This document shows positions 33,209-45,263 of a DNA stretch of 62,461 bases, in pieces. Under the pieces are notes generated by a model. That model ran no database searches. It worked only from the letters and a program-made list of their open reading frames with translations, and was not told the DNA's origin. Numbering within the stretch: position 1 is the first letter of the stretch; every line of letters starts with the position of its first letter. The position numbers and the translations under genes are program-made. The DNA is from Lachnospiraceae bacterium UBA7205 (GTDB taxonomy: Bacteria > Bacillota > Clostridia > Lachnospirales > Lachnospiraceae): NCBI GenBank assembly GCA_002490665.1, contig DKUL01000053.1, forward strand, positions 76,238 through 138,698, read 5' to 3'.

Positions 33209-34726
33209 ATGAGGTTAAAAAAGTATAGGAAAGTGTTGGCAGCAGGTCTTGCGGCAGTGATGACGATGGGAATGCTCACGGGCTGCGGCGGCGGAGGCGG
33301 AAACAATGCCGGAAATGGCGGTGGCGGACAGTCGTCATCCTCCGGCAGTCAGGGAAACTCCTCGTCGCAGGATGCGGGCAGCGGGGAAATCGTTCCGCTG
33401 AAATGGGTGACAATCGGAAACGGTATGCCCTCCAATTACGACTCATGGATTGCAAAGGTCAACGAATACATTGGCGAGAAGGTAGGCGTCAGCCTTGACA
33501 TGGAAGTAATCCCCTGGGGAGACTGGGACAAACGCCGCAATATCATTGTCAGCACCAATGAGCCCTATGACATTATCTTTGGAAACGGAAACAACTATAT
33601 TGCCGACATTAACCTTGGCGCATACTATGACATCACGGATATGATTGACGCCAACATGCCGGGCTTAAAGCAGCTGATGCCGGACAAATACTGGGATGGT
33701 GTCAAGGTGAAGGACAGGATATATGGCGTGCCGACCTACAAGGACAGCTCGATTTCCAACTATGCTGTCTGGGACAAGGAGCTGGTTGACGAGTACAACT
33801 TGGACCTTGCGTCCCTGACGGAAATTGAGTCGCTGACCGATATTTTTACGACATTGAAGGCGGACAAAAACGACTATCCGGTCTACACGAAAAATGACGG
33901 CGTTTACTATATATTTGACGTATATGACCAGATTGGCGCCGGTACACAGATTCTCGGCGTGCGCTATGACGACGCGGATGCGCGCGTGTGCTTCACGCTG
34001 GAAGAGCCGGATATCTACTCCGCACTGGAAACACTGCATGAGTGGTATCAGAAAGGCATCATCAATCCCGATGCGGCGACATTGTCCGAAGCGCGTGTCT
34101 ACAATATGTGGCGCGTGGCACAGGGCTGGGAGAGCGCAGGCATTACCTCGTGGGGACCTCAGATGGGCAAGGAAGTTGCCGTTCAGAAGGTCGGTGACAC
34201 GATTCTCTCCAATGAGACTGTGCGCGGTTCCCTGAACATGGTTTCCATCAACACAAAGTACCCTGAGAAATGTCTGCAGCTCCTTGACTTAATCAACACG
34301 GACACCAAGCTGCGCGACATGTTCTACTATGGTGAGGAAGGCGTAAACTTCGAGTACACAGCGGATGGCAAGGCACACAAAATCAACAACGACTGGGCAA
34401 TGGCAGGTTATACACAGGCATCTTATTTCACCGTGACACAGGTTGACACGGACGAGTATGACCAGTGGGGTGAGATTAAGGAATTAAATGAGCAGGCGGT
34501 TTCCTCTGTCATGCTTGGATTTACCTTTGACACGGCAGAAGTATCAGACAAACTTGCAAACTGCCGCGAAATCTGGATGCGCTACCGCAGCGAGGTCATG
34601 ACTGGCGTGCAGGATCCGGCAGTGGCGGTGCCAAAGATTAAGGAAGAGCTGATGAAGGCAGGATGGCAGGATGTGATGGATGCAGCACAGAAACAGGTTG
34701 ACGAGTACATGGCAGCCAAAAAATAA
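33209..34726 (+). CDS. Oligosaccharide-binding lipoprotein of the N-glycan importer
   Basis: This 505-residue extracellular binding protein has a lipoprotein signal with LTGC and the lipidated cysteine at residue 26, followed by a glycine/serine-rich linker of about 35 residues. The remainder is the large two-lobe binding protein (family 1) that works with LplB/LplC permeases. It has its own strong ribosome site (AGGAGG) and follows the permeases by 25 bases. Its likely ligand is an oligomannose-GlcNAc released by the GH85 enzyme. No ATPase is encoded nearby. Confidence 0.92.
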   Translation: MRLKKYRKVLAAGLAAVMTMGMLTGCGGGGGNNAGNGGGGQSSSSGSQGNSSSQDAGSGEIVPLKWVTIGNGMPSNYDSWIAKVNEYIGEKVGVSLDMEVIPWGDWDKRRNIIVSTNEPYDIIFGNGNNYIADINLGAYYDITDMIDANMPGLKQLMPDKYWDGVKVKDRIYGVPTYKDSSISNYAVWDKELVDEYNLDLASLTEIESLTDIFTTLKADKNDYPVYTKNDGVYYIFDVYDQIGAGTQILGVRYDDADARVCFTLEEPDIYSALETLHEWYQKGIINPDAATLSEARVYNMWRVAQGWESAGITSWGPQMGKEVAVQKVGDTILSNETVRGSLNMVSINTKYPEKCLQLLDLINTDTKLRDMFYYGEEGVNFEYTADGKAHKINNDWAMAGYTQASYFTVTQVDTDEYDQWGEIKELNEQAVSSVMLGFTFDTAEVSDKLANCREIWMRYRSEVMTGVQDPAVAVPKIKEELMKAGWQDVMDAAQKQVDEYMAAKK

Positions 34727-34752
34727 ACAGGAATGGCAGGTGATAGCAGATT

Positions 34753-35757
34753 ATGACAGAAAAAGCCACAACCAGAATTATCGGAAAGGATTTGCCAAAC
34801 ATCCCATGGCAGGAGCCGGAGGGGACGGAAAAGCTGCCCTTGTGGCGCTATGCGGAAAATCCGATTATCGAACGTTTTGCAACAAAAAATTCCAACAGTA
34901 TTTTTAACAGTGCAGTCGTACCTTTCGGGGATGGATTTGCAGGCGTGTTCCGCTGCGACAGCAAGTCGATTAGCATGGACATTTTTACGGGGTTCAGCAA
35001 GGACGGCATTCACTGGGAGATTTCCGATGAGCCGATTGTCTTCCAGGGGGCGCACCCCGAGGTGGCGAAACGGGATTTCCGCTACGACCCGCGCGTATGC
35101 TTTATCGAGGACCGGTATTATATTACATGGTGCAACGGCTATCGTGAGTATCCGACCATCGGAGTAGGCTATACCTTTGACTTTCAGGATTTTTACCAGC
35201 TGGAAAACGCGTTCCTGCCATTCAACCGCAATGGCGTGCTGTTTCCGCGGAGAATACAAGGCAACTACTACATGCTCAGCCGTCCGAGCGACAATGGGCA
35301 CACGCCGTTCGGGGATATTTTCCTGAGCGAAAGCCCTGACTTAAAATACTGGGGCTGCCACCGCTACGTGATGGGAACCATCAAGGGCGATGCCTCGGCA
35401 TGGCAGTCCACAAAGATTGGCGCGGGAAGCGTGCCGATTGAGACAAGCGAGGGCTGGCTGTTAATTTACCACGGCGTCATCAATACCTGCAACGGCTTTG
35501 TCTACAGGATGGGCTGTGCGCTGCTGGATCTGGATGAGCCATGGAAAGTGCGAAAGAGAACAAAGAATTATATTTTAGGTCCCCATGAACTGTATGAATG
35601 TGTCGGGGATGTGCCCAATGTGGTATTTCCATGTGCAGCGCTGACGGATGCGGCAACGGGTAGGATTGCAGTCTATTATGGCTGCGCGGACACGGTGACC
35701 GGACTTGCATTCACGACAGTAGACCGCCTGATGGCGTATATGGATTCAGAAGGCTGA
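34753..35757 (+). CDS. GH130 beta-mannoside phosphorylase
   Basis: This 334-residue enzyme has the five-bladed beta-propeller features of glycoside hydrolase family 130: NSIFNSAVVPFGDGFAGVFR near residue 48, and YDPRVCFIEDRYYITW with the catalytic aspartate at residue 112. GH130 enzymes phosphorolyse beta-mannosides. Family members in N-glycan loci split Man-beta-1,4-GlcNAc into mannose 1-phosphate and GlcNAc. That reaction fits here with GH38 and GH85 next door; a mannooligosaccharide phosphorylase is the main alternative. There is no signal peptide, so it works in the cytoplasm. A terminator follows. Confidence 0.9.
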   Translation: MTEKATTRIIGKDLPNIPWQEPEGTEKLPLWRYAENPIIERFATKNSNSIFNSAVVPFGDGFAGVFRCDSKSISMDIFTGFSKDGIHWEISDEPIVFQGAHPEVAKRDFRYDPRVCFIEDRYYITWCNGYREYPTIGVGYTFDFQDFYQLENAFLPFNRNGVLFPRRIQGNYYMLSRPSDNGHTPFGDIFLSESPDLKYWGCHRYVMGTIKGDASAWQSTKIGAGSVPIETSEGWLLIYHGVINTCNGFVYRMGCALLDLDEPWKVRKRTKNYILGPHELYECVGDVPNVVFPCAALTDAATGRIAVYYGCADTVTGLAFTTVDRLMAYMDSEG

Positions 35758-35768
35758 ACCGGATATAC

Positions 35769-35824
35769 AGGCTGCCGCAAAAATGAAGAGCGATTGCTAC
35801 AATCTTTTTTGCGGCAGCCTTTTT
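35769..35824 (+). terminator. Terminator after the GH130 gene
   Basis: A perfect 15-base-pair stem (35769-35783 with 35806-35820) encloses a 22-base loop and runs into five T ending at 35824. It should end or weaken transcription from the importer operon, leaving the mannosidase gene to read-through or its own promoter. Confidence 0.85.
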
Positions 35825-35852
35825 GGAGAAATTGTATTCTATGCGGATTGTA

Positions 35853-35974
35853 CCGGCAGGGAACTGCCGGACATAAAACGGAGTTAGTGTGAAAAAAGAC
35901 ATTTCACCATCCTGATTTATACGCCTGCTAAAGCAGGCAGATGGGAGTTAGTGTGAAAAATAAATTTTTCACAC
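35853..35974. repeat. Hairpin and direct-repeat cluster before the mannosidase gene
   Basis: Four hairpins follow the terminator: CCGGCAG/CTGCCGG (35853-35870), GTGAAA/TTTCAC (35889-35907), GCCTGC/GCAGGC (35923-35938), and a perfect ten-base-pair GTGTGAAAAA/TTTTTCACAC (35951-35974). The word GAGTTAGTGTGAAAAA occurs twice, at 35881-35896 and 35945-35960, 64 bases apart, each time starting a hairpin. No gene or clear promoter was found in 35758-36020. Confidence 0.75.
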
Positions 35975-36020
35975 GCAAATTTGTGCCTGCGGCTCAAAGT
36001 TTGCAGGTTATGAGAAAGGC

Positions 36021-39131
<3,111 letters not shown>

Positions 39132-39152
39132 AGGAAATACTGGAAATGTAGC

Positions 39153-39182
39153 ACTGGCGGCCGGCCTTTTTGACCGCCAGTA
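39153..39182 (+). repeat. Dispersed 3'-flanking hairpin element, copy 3 (diverged)
   Basis: ACTGGCGG pairs perfectly with CCGCCAGT around a 14-base loop that contains CCTTTTTGA. The stem end GACCGCCAGTATA and the T-rich loop match copies at 22353 and 29602, in the same orientation relative to the upstream gene. It lies 22 bases after the mannosidase stop and 44 bases before the GH85 start. Confidence 0.65.
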
Positions 39183-39225
39183 TACATAAGGGGAAGGATG
39201 CATTATTGAAAAAGGAGACAGAAGT

Positions 39226-42108
39226 ATGATAAAAAGAAAAAGATATGGCAAAAAGTTAATGAGCATTATTCTGGCAGCGTCCATGACGATTAGCCTGGCA
39301 GCGTGCGGCGGAAAGAACAATACAGATACCCAGCCTGCGGAGCAGGAAACCGTGCACACAGAAGCGAATACGGAAATCAGTGCAGACACATCCGCTGGGA
39401 CAGGGACAGACACCCAGCAGACTGCATCAAAATATACCATAACTGGCGAAAACGACAACAAGGAACTGACCATGACCCGCCAGCCGGAGGCATCCTACTG
39501 GTTTCCGGCACAGCTTCTAGAGTGGAATGCCAATGAGGATGAGGACCTGATTTTTAATGTCAGCACTGTTCCGCTCGCAGAGCGTGCAGACCTCGCCCTG
39601 CTTGAGCCGGTGAACGCAACGCAGAACAAAGACACAAAGGTCATGGCAATCTCCATCATGAACGGCAGCACCAGCGGAAATGCGCCGCATGGACTGAACA
39701 AGGCGGAGGCAAACACCTTCACATACTGGCAGTATGTGGATACCCTCGTATACTGGGGCGGCTCGTCCGGAGAAGGACTAATCGTTGCACCAAGCCCGGA
39801 TGTCGTGGACGCAGGGCACAAGAACGGCGTAAAGGTCATAGGAACCGTGTTTATGCCGCAGGCGGCGCACGGCGGTAAAATCGAGTGGCTTGACGACCTT
39901 TTACAGAAGCGCGAGGACGGAAGCTATCCTGTTGTGGATAAACTGATTGAGGTGGCGGAAATTTACGGATTTGACGGATGGTTCATCAATCAGGAGACAG
40001 AGGATGCGCTGACAAAAGACCATGCCGACAGGATGCAGGAGTTTCTTGCTTATTTCAAACAGCAGGCGCCGGATCTGGAACTGATTTATTATGACTCGAT
40101 GACAGCAGGCGGTGAGATGGACTGGCAGAATGCACTGACTGAGAAAAACGCGCCATATCTGAAGGATGCGGAGGGCAATTCAGTGGCAGATTCCATGTTC
40201 CTGAATTTCTGGTGGACGACAGACACCCTTGCGCCCGAGGAACTGCTGAAAAGCTCCGCGGAGCTTGCCGGGGAAAAGCAGATAGACCCCTATGATTTGT
40301 ATGCGGGTGTCGATGTGCAGAGCAACGGTTATGACACGCCGATTAAATGGAATCTGTTTGAAAAGCCTGATGGCGGAACGTACACATCATTAGGATTGTA
40401 CTGCCCGAGCTGGACTTATTTTTCTACGGATATGATACAGGAATTCTGGAAACGGGAGAATAAGCTGTGGGTCAACGCAAAGGGCGACCCGTCTGCGGAT
40501 GTCGCGGCAGAGGGCGACACGGACTGGAGAGGGGTTTCCACCTATGTTGTGGAACGCACCGCACTGACGACGCTGCCGTTTGTGACGAATTTCTCCACAG
40601 GAAACGGATATGGTTTTTATAAAAAAGGCGAGTTAATCAGCATGCTCGACTGGAACAACCGCAGTATTTCCGACATGCTCCCGACATACCGTTACATCAT
40701 CGAGGACGGCGAGGGGAACAAGCTGGCGGCAGACCTTGATGTCGGTGATGCCTACTATGGCGGAACCAGCCTGATTCTGCGCGGTTCCGTAAAGCAGGGC
40801 GTGCCTTCGTCCATCAAGCTCTACAGTGCAGACCTGACGGTTCCGGAAAACGTTACCTTCACCACGACTGCACGCGCAAAGGGCGCCGAGGTTGCGCTGG
40901 ACGCAGTACTGACACTCGACGATGGTTCCGAGCTGGTGCTTGAGGGTGACAAAAAGGTTCAGGACGCGTGGACGACCGTCACCTACCAGACAGCAGACCT
41001 TGCCGGAAAAACAATCAGGAATATTTCGTACCGCCTGACATCGGATACCGACACAGATACGTTGCAGTTTCGCTTTGGAAATGTTACAATGATTGAAGCA
41101 GATGCGGAGGAGACTGCCGTGGTGAGCGGCGTGGAGGTGCTCGACACCGAGTTTGACGAGGATGGCCTGTATGCGGGTGTACGTCTGTCGTGGGAAAGTG
41201 ATGCTGCGACGGATTACTATGAGATTTACCGCATCAATGAGGATAACACAAAGTCCCTGCTTGGCGTATCCAACACGAACAGCTTCTATATTAATACACT
41301 GCCGCGCGTGGGTGAGGCGAGACAGACCACGTTCGAGGTCATACCCGTGAATGCACTGCTGGCAGAGGGCACTGGAGCAACAGCTTCGATAGAATGGCCG
41401 GACAACAGCATACCAAAGGCAGCGTTTACGGCCGACATCACACTGGCGGCGCCAGGCGAGACCATCACCTTCCAGAGCCTGTGCTCACAGAATACGGAGA
41501 AGGTGACATGGACACTTACGGGCGCGGATAAAGAGACGGCGGAGGGAGACAGCATATCCGTTACCTATGCGGAGGCGGGCGTATATCCTGTCACGGTAAA
41601 GGCAGAAAATGCGTCAGGCAGCAGCGAGTCATCCAAGGAAGGCTACATTGTCATTACCGAAAAGGCGGCAGACGGACTTGTACTGCTCTCGCAGGGTGCC
41701 GGGACAGAGGCAGATGCCTATGTCAATGAAAGTGAGGCGCCGCAGTTTGCAGTGGACGGCGATGTGACGAAGAAGTGGTGTGCGACAGGAAGCGCGCCGC
41801 ACGAAATTACGATCGACCTTGGCTCTGTCAGGGCGGTGAGCGCAGTTGATGTCTACCATGCAGAGGCAGGCGGTGAAAGTGCCGACATGAACACAAAATC
41901 CTACGCAATCTATACCAGCGAGGATGGCACTGCTTTCGAGGAGATGCGCAGTGTGACCAGAAACACGGCAGGCACGACGCATGACGCGTTTGCACCCATA
42001 AATGCGCAGTTTGTGAAGCTTGTCATCAACAAACCGACACAGGGAAGCGACAGCGCGGCGCGCATCTACGAAGTTGAAGTATATGGCCTGGAGGACACAC
42101 TTGAATAA
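39226..42108 (+). CDS. Secreted endo-beta-N-acetylglucosaminidase, GH85, with CBM32-like end
   Basis: This 960-residue lipoprotein (LAAC, cysteine at residue 27) cleaves the GlcNAc-beta-1,4-GlcNAc core of N-glycans outside the cell. The GH85 domain spans about residues 75-520 with the motif DGWFINQETE, which places the assisting Asn at 255 and the acid/base Glu at 257. It is followed by a beta-sandwich region (about 520-635), a fibronectin-III-like domain (about 640-735), a PKD-like domain (735-820) and a discoidin/F5-8C domain (about 825-955) that probably binds carbohydrate. The enzyme supplies oligomannose-GlcNAc to the importer. Anchoring to the outer face of the membrane by lipid is inferred from the lipobox. 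Confidence 0.94.
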   Translation: MIKRKRYGKKLMSIILAASMTISLAACGGKNNTDTQPAEQETVHTEANTEISADTSAGTGTDTQQTASKYTITGENDNKELTMTRQPEASYWFPAQLLEWNANEDEDLIFNVSTVPLAERADLALLEPVNATQNKDTKVMAISIMNGSTSGNAPHGLNKAEANTFTYWQYVDTLVYWGGSSGEGLIVAPSPDVVDAGHKNGVKVIGTVFMPQAAHGGKIEWLDDLLQKREDGSYPVVDKLIEVAEIYGFDGWFINQETEDALTKDHADRMQEFLAYFKQQAPDLELIYYDSMTAGGEMDWQNALTEKNAPYLKDAEGNSVADSMFLNFWWTTDTLAPEELLKSSAELAGEKQIDPYDLYAGVDVQSNGYDTPIKWNLFEKPDGGTYTSLGLYCPSWTYFSTDMIQEFWKRENKLWVNAKGDPSADVAAEGDTDWRGVSTYVVERTALTTLPFVTNFSTGNGYGFYKKGELISMLDWNNRSISDMLPTYRYIIEDGEGNKLAADLDVGDAYYGGTSLILRGSVKQGVPSSIKLYSADLTVPENVTFTTTARAKGAEVALDAVLTLDDGSELVLEGDKKVQDAWTTVTYQTADLAGKTIRNISYRLTSDTDTDTLQFRFGNVTMIEADAEETAVVSGVEVLDTEFDEDGLYAGVRLSWESDAATDYYEIYRINEDNTKSLLGVSNTNSFYINTLPRVGEARQTTFEVIPVNALLAEGTGATASIEWPDNSIPKAAFTADITLAAPGETITFQSLCSQNTEKVTWTLTGADKETAEGDSISVTYAEAGVYPVTVKAENASGSSESSKEGYIVITEKAADGLVLLSQGAGTEADAYVNESEAPQFAVDGDVTKKWCATGSAPHEITIDLGSVRAVSAVDVYHAEAGGESADMNTKSYAIYTSEDGTAFEEMRSVTRNTAGTTHDAFAPINAQFVKLVINKPTQGSDSAARIYEVEVYGLEDTLE

Positions 42109-42145
42109 AGTGTGAAAATATTTCCAAGGCAGGGGGAGGATTATT

Positions 42146-43114
42146 ATGTCAGAGACAGGAAAACAGGTGGCGGTGGGGATTGACCTTGGCGGAACCGCAG
42201 TGAAAATCGGAATTGTGAACGCGTCCTATGAAATACTGGCACAGACATCCATACCGACAAATGCCGGGCGTCCGTATGAAGCGGTGATTGCGGACATGGG
42301 AAAAACTGCGGCATCACTGCTTGCCGGAAACGGCTTTGCCGTGGCGGACTGCGCAGGCGTCGGTGTCGGCAGTCCGGGAACCATTGACAGCCAGAATGGC
42401 GTCGTGCTCTATTCCAACAATATCCGCTGGGATAATGTCCCGCTTGCACAGGAACTGCAAAAATATCTTCCAGTACCTGTCTGTGTGCAGAATGACGCGA
42501 ACTGCGCAGCACTCGGTGAAGTGCTGTGCGGTGCGGCAAAAGGATTTCAAAATGCAGTCTTTCTGACGCTTGGAACCGGAGTCGGCGGCGGCATTGTTAT
42601 CAACGGAAAAATTTTTGAGGGCGGGCATCCGGGCGGTGCAGAACTCGGACACGTAAAGTGCGGTTCTGAACAGCGCAGATGCACCTGCGGCAGACTGGAC
42701 TGCCTTGAGACGTATGCCTCCGCGACGGCATTGATTCACGATGCAAAGCAGATGGCACAGCAGCATCCGGATTCGCTGCTCTGGGAGCTTTGCGACCATG
42801 ATCTGGAAAAAATGAACGCGAAAATCCCGTTTGACGCGGCGGATGCCGGAGATATGTGCGGCAAAACACTGGTGGACAATTACATTCAGTATCTGGCGGA
42901 CGGCATTACGGATCTTGCAAATATTTTCCGGCCGGATATCATCGTGCTCGGCGGCGGCGTATGCGCGCAGGGCGAGAAGCTGACGGAACCGCTCAACCAG
43001 TATCTGCGGGCAAACTGCTTTGGCAATACCGTGGCGTATGTGCCCAGGGCAGTCGTCGCGCAGAATGGGAATCAGGCAGGAATCATAGGGGCTGCCGGGC
43101 TGGTGTGGCAGTGA
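42146..43114 (+). CDS. ROK-family sugar kinase
   Basis: This 322-residue kinase has the ATP motif GIDLGGTAVKIG at its N-terminus, the sugar-contact sequences VQNDANCAALGE and GGHPGGAELGHV, and the zinc-binding CTCGRLDCLE. It phosphorylates a hexose with ATP in the cytoplasm. Family members act on glucose, mannose, GlcNAc or ManNAc; in this locus mannose freed by GH38 or GlcNAc freed by GH130 is the likely substrate. It follows the GH85 gene by 37 bases with AGGGGGAGG, so it is probably in the same transcript. Confidence 0.92.
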   Translation: MSETGKQVAVGIDLGGTAVKIGIVNASYEILAQTSIPTNAGRPYEAVIADMGKTAASLLAGNGFAVADCAGVGVGSPGTIDSQNGVVLYSNNIRWDNVPLAQELQKYLPVPVCVQNDANCAALGEVLCGAAKGFQNAVFLTLGTGVGGGIVINGKIFEGGHPGGAELGHVKCGSEQRRCTCGRLDCLETYASATALIHDAKQMAQQHPDSLLWELCDHDLEKMNAKIPFDAADAGDMCGKTLVDNYIQYLADGITDLANIFRPDIIVLGGGVCAQGEKLTEPLNQYLRANCFGNTVAYVPRAVVAQNGNQAGIIGAAGLVWQ

Positions 43115-43176
43115 GCGGAAAGGGAAGCAGTAACAGCAAGCCGAAGGCTGAACTGCTACAACTGTTACGGTAAGTG

Positions 43177-43205
43177 TGTACAAAACCGATATTTTCATAT
43201 ATAAT
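43177..43205 (+). promoter_or_regulatory. Possible promoter of the HD-GYP gene
   Basis: TGTACA at 43177-43182 and a perfect TATAAT at 43200-43205 are 17 bases apart. Transcription would start near 43212, leaving a leader of about 32 bases, too short for a riboswitch. Confidence 0.55.
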
Positions 43206-43243
43206 AGAATCAGTCTACGGAAGAAAAGGAATGGAGGATTATT

Positions 43244-44818
43244 ATGAAAAAGGCGGTTTTTCAGGCGAGTCAGTCGCTGATACACACACTGATTGAACAG
43301 ACACCTATCGCTTATATCATTATGGATGACCAGTATCGGATTCACTATGTAAATGACAGCTTCCTGAAGCTGCGAAAACTGGATAAGGAAAAAACCATAG
43401 GGGAGGTTTGCTACAACATTTCCAATGCCGGCAGCCAGTGTACATACTGTGCAGTCAGGCAGGCACTGGAAACGGGCAGGCCTGCCCTTTTGCAGCGCAA
43501 GGATGTCCTGCCGGATGGCAGTGTGCGCTACATTGATGACTATGCAGTACTGCTTTTCCGGGATAAGGCTGCGGACAGAAAGTACTTGCTGGAGATTATG
43601 GTTGACCGGACGGAGGAGAGGCTGGTGCGCGCGCAGTATCAGGAAGACGTGGAGGAGGCGGTGCGTGCCCTCGTCGGTCTGATTGAGGCGAAGGATTCCT
43701 ACACGGCGCTGCACTCCAAAAATGTCTGTACATACGCCACGCGGATTGCAAGACAGCTGCATATGACAGAATCGGAGATTTTTAACATTTCCCTCGCGGC
43801 ACTGCTCCATGACCTGGGAAAGGTGAAAATTCCGCTGCAGATTATCAACAAGCCGGGGCGGCTCAGTGACAGTGAGTTTCACACCATTCAGCTGCATCCG
43901 GAATTTGCGTGCGAAATGCTCGATGGTTTTGTCCAGCTCGGGGATATCTGCGAAATGATACGCCATCACCATGAACGGCTGGACGGACGCGGGTATCCTG
44001 ACGGCATTTCCGATGAGTATCTTTCCGTGGGAAGCCGCATTCTTGCCGTGGCAGACACGTATGATGCGATGACGACAAACCGTTCTTACCGGAAGGCGCT
44101 GCCGCGCGAGACAGCGATGGAAGAAATGAACCGTGTCAGCGGAAGCCAGCTGGATGCTGCCATTGTCGCGGCGTTTTCGGAGATACCGATGGAAGATTTT
44201 GTGGCGGGCGAGCCTGGGACAAGTCCTGACTGCCAGCAGCCGCTGCTCGTCAGGGAGCTCAGGGATGACAGCCTTTCCGATGTAAGGGCAGACCAGGTCT
44301 TGGACATAGATACACTGGAAAGCGCAATCACACCGGAACAAATGCAGGCGGCGGTGTTTGAACATACACCCTGCGGGTATGTTATTCTTGACAAGGAGCA
44401 TGTGGTGCGGTATGCCAACTCGTTTTTTGGAAAGCTTGTCGGGGTGGACGCGGCGTCGTTAAGCGGACAACGCTGTGAACTGTTCCTGCCAGGGGAGGAA
44501 GACGAGGTTCGCAAAACACATATCCGGATGCGGCGCCAGACTGCGGCGGGGATACGCACCTTTGACGCGTATCTGATTCCGGATGCGGCGTATCAGATTT
44601 ATGCGGTGATTGACCGGACAGAGGAGTCAGAAATGATACGCAAAATGGATATCGAGCTTGCCCGCCTGCTGCAGCTGCTCCAACAGCTTCTGCTGGCGGA
44701 GGAGGAGCAGCAGGGGATTGATTTCTGCTCGCCCGAGGAGTTATCTTACGTGAAGGACAAGATTGAAAAAATTGCATTACAGCGCGAACAGGATGGGATT
44801 TCATTTGACTTGGGATAA
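43244..44818 (+). CDS. PAS-HD-GYP-PAS cyclic-di-GMP phosphodiesterase
   Basis: This 524-residue cytoplasmic protein has an N-terminal PAS domain (about residues 10-125), an HD-GYP domain (about 140-330) and a second PAS domain (about 365-465). The HD-GYP core is intact: LLHDLGK with H189-D190, HHERLDGRGYP with GYP at 250-252, and ADTYDAM. It should hydrolyse cyclic-di-GMP. The first PAS has a cysteine cluster (CYNISNAGSQCTYC) that could bind a metal or cofactor. The gene has its own promoter, and the small PH-domain gene follows it. The signal sensed is unknown. Confidence 0.9.
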   Translation: MKKAVFQASQSLIHTLIEQTPIAYIIMDDQYRIHYVNDSFLKLRKLDKEKTIGEVCYNISNAGSQCTYCAVRQALETGRPALLQRKDVLPDGSVRYIDDYAVLLFRDKAADRKYLLEIMVDRTEERLVRAQYQEDVEEAVRALVGLIEAKDSYTALHSKNVCTYATRIARQLHMTESEIFNISLAALLHDLGKVKIPLQIINKPGRLSDSEFHTIQLHPEFACEMLDGFVQLGDICEMIRHHHERLDGRGYPDGISDEYLSVGSRILAVADTYDAMTTNRSYRKALPRETAMEEMNRVSGSQLDAAIVAAFSEIPMEDFVAGEPGTSPDCQQPLLVRELRDDSLSDVRADQVLDIDTLESAITPEQMQAAVFEHTPCGYVILDKEHVVRYANSFFGKLVGVDAASLSGQRCELFLPGEEDEVRKTHIRMRRQTAAGIRTFDAYLIPDAAYQIYAVIDRTEESEMIRKMDIELARLLQLLQQLLLAEEEQQGIDFCSPEELSYVKDKIEKIALQREQDGISFDLG

Positions 44819-44848
44819 AATTACAAAAAAACGACAGGAGGATGGATT

Positions 44849-45226
44849 ATGGTATTGTGGAAAGCAAGGAAAAGGCTATGGTGTGGTCTGCCGTGGACAT
44901 TTACGGTATACAGCTTTGACGAGGAGCGGCTGTATGTCGAGCGCGGATTTTTCAACCAGAGGCAGGATGAGGTGCGTCTTTACAGGGTGATGGACATTGC
45001 AATGACAAGGTCGCTGGTACAGCGTATCTTTGGCATGGGGACGATTCACCTGATGACTTCGGACAAGTCACTTGGCAATTTTGATTTGATAAACATAAAG
45101 AATACAATGCAAATCAAGGAGCAGCTGTCGGGATTAATCGAGGCACAGCGTGATAACAAGAGAGTTTCCACACGTGAATTTATCGGAACAGACGAGCGTG
45201 AGGACGAGGACGAAACGGATGACTAA
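44849..45226 (+). CDS. Small bacterial PH-domain protein (bPH_2 type)
   Basis: This 125-residue protein contains one bacterial Pleckstrin-homology-like domain: YSFDEERLYVERGFFNQRQ, followed by VRLYRVMDIAMTRSLVQRIFGMGTIHL, matches the pattern of bPH_2 domains (residues about 15-95). Unlike many relatives it has no membrane segments. The C-terminal 20 residues are strongly acidic. It lies 30 bases after the HD-GYP gene with AGGAGG, so the two are probably cotranscribed. No function can be assigned. Confidence 0.75.
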   Translation: MVLWKARKRLWCGLPWTFTVYSFDEERLYVERGFFNQRQDEVRLYRVMDIAMTRSLVQRIFGMGTIHLMTSDKSLGNFDLINIKNTMQIKEQLSGLIEAQRDNKRVSTREFIGTDEREDEDETDD

Positions 45227-45260
45227 ATCGAGTAGGGAAGATTTTCCCTACTCGATTTTT
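45225..45260. terminator. Bidirectional terminator between PH-domain and pepF-type genes
   Basis: A 15-base-pair stem (45225-45239 with 45244-45258) has A-tracts and T-tracts on both sides, so it can end both converging transcripts. It starts within the stop codon of the PH-domain gene and ends four bases before the stop of the peptidase gene. Confidence 0.9.
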
Positions 45261-45263
45261 AGG

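Noticed and set aside
35853..35974. CRISPR array
   Set aside because: Only two copies of a 16-base word, no regular spacers and no cas genes in the window; the region is better described as a hairpin cluster.
43115..43243. Cyclic-di-GMP or other riboswitch before the HD-GYP gene
   Set aside because: The leader after the predicted start site is about 32 bases and shows no conserved riboswitch core; only a loose GTAACAG/CTGTTAC repeat lies upstream.
42314..44401. 695-codon minus-strand frame across the ROK and HD-GYP genes
   Set aside because: It is antisense to two well-supported genes, crosses their promoter region, and its translation resembles no protein family.
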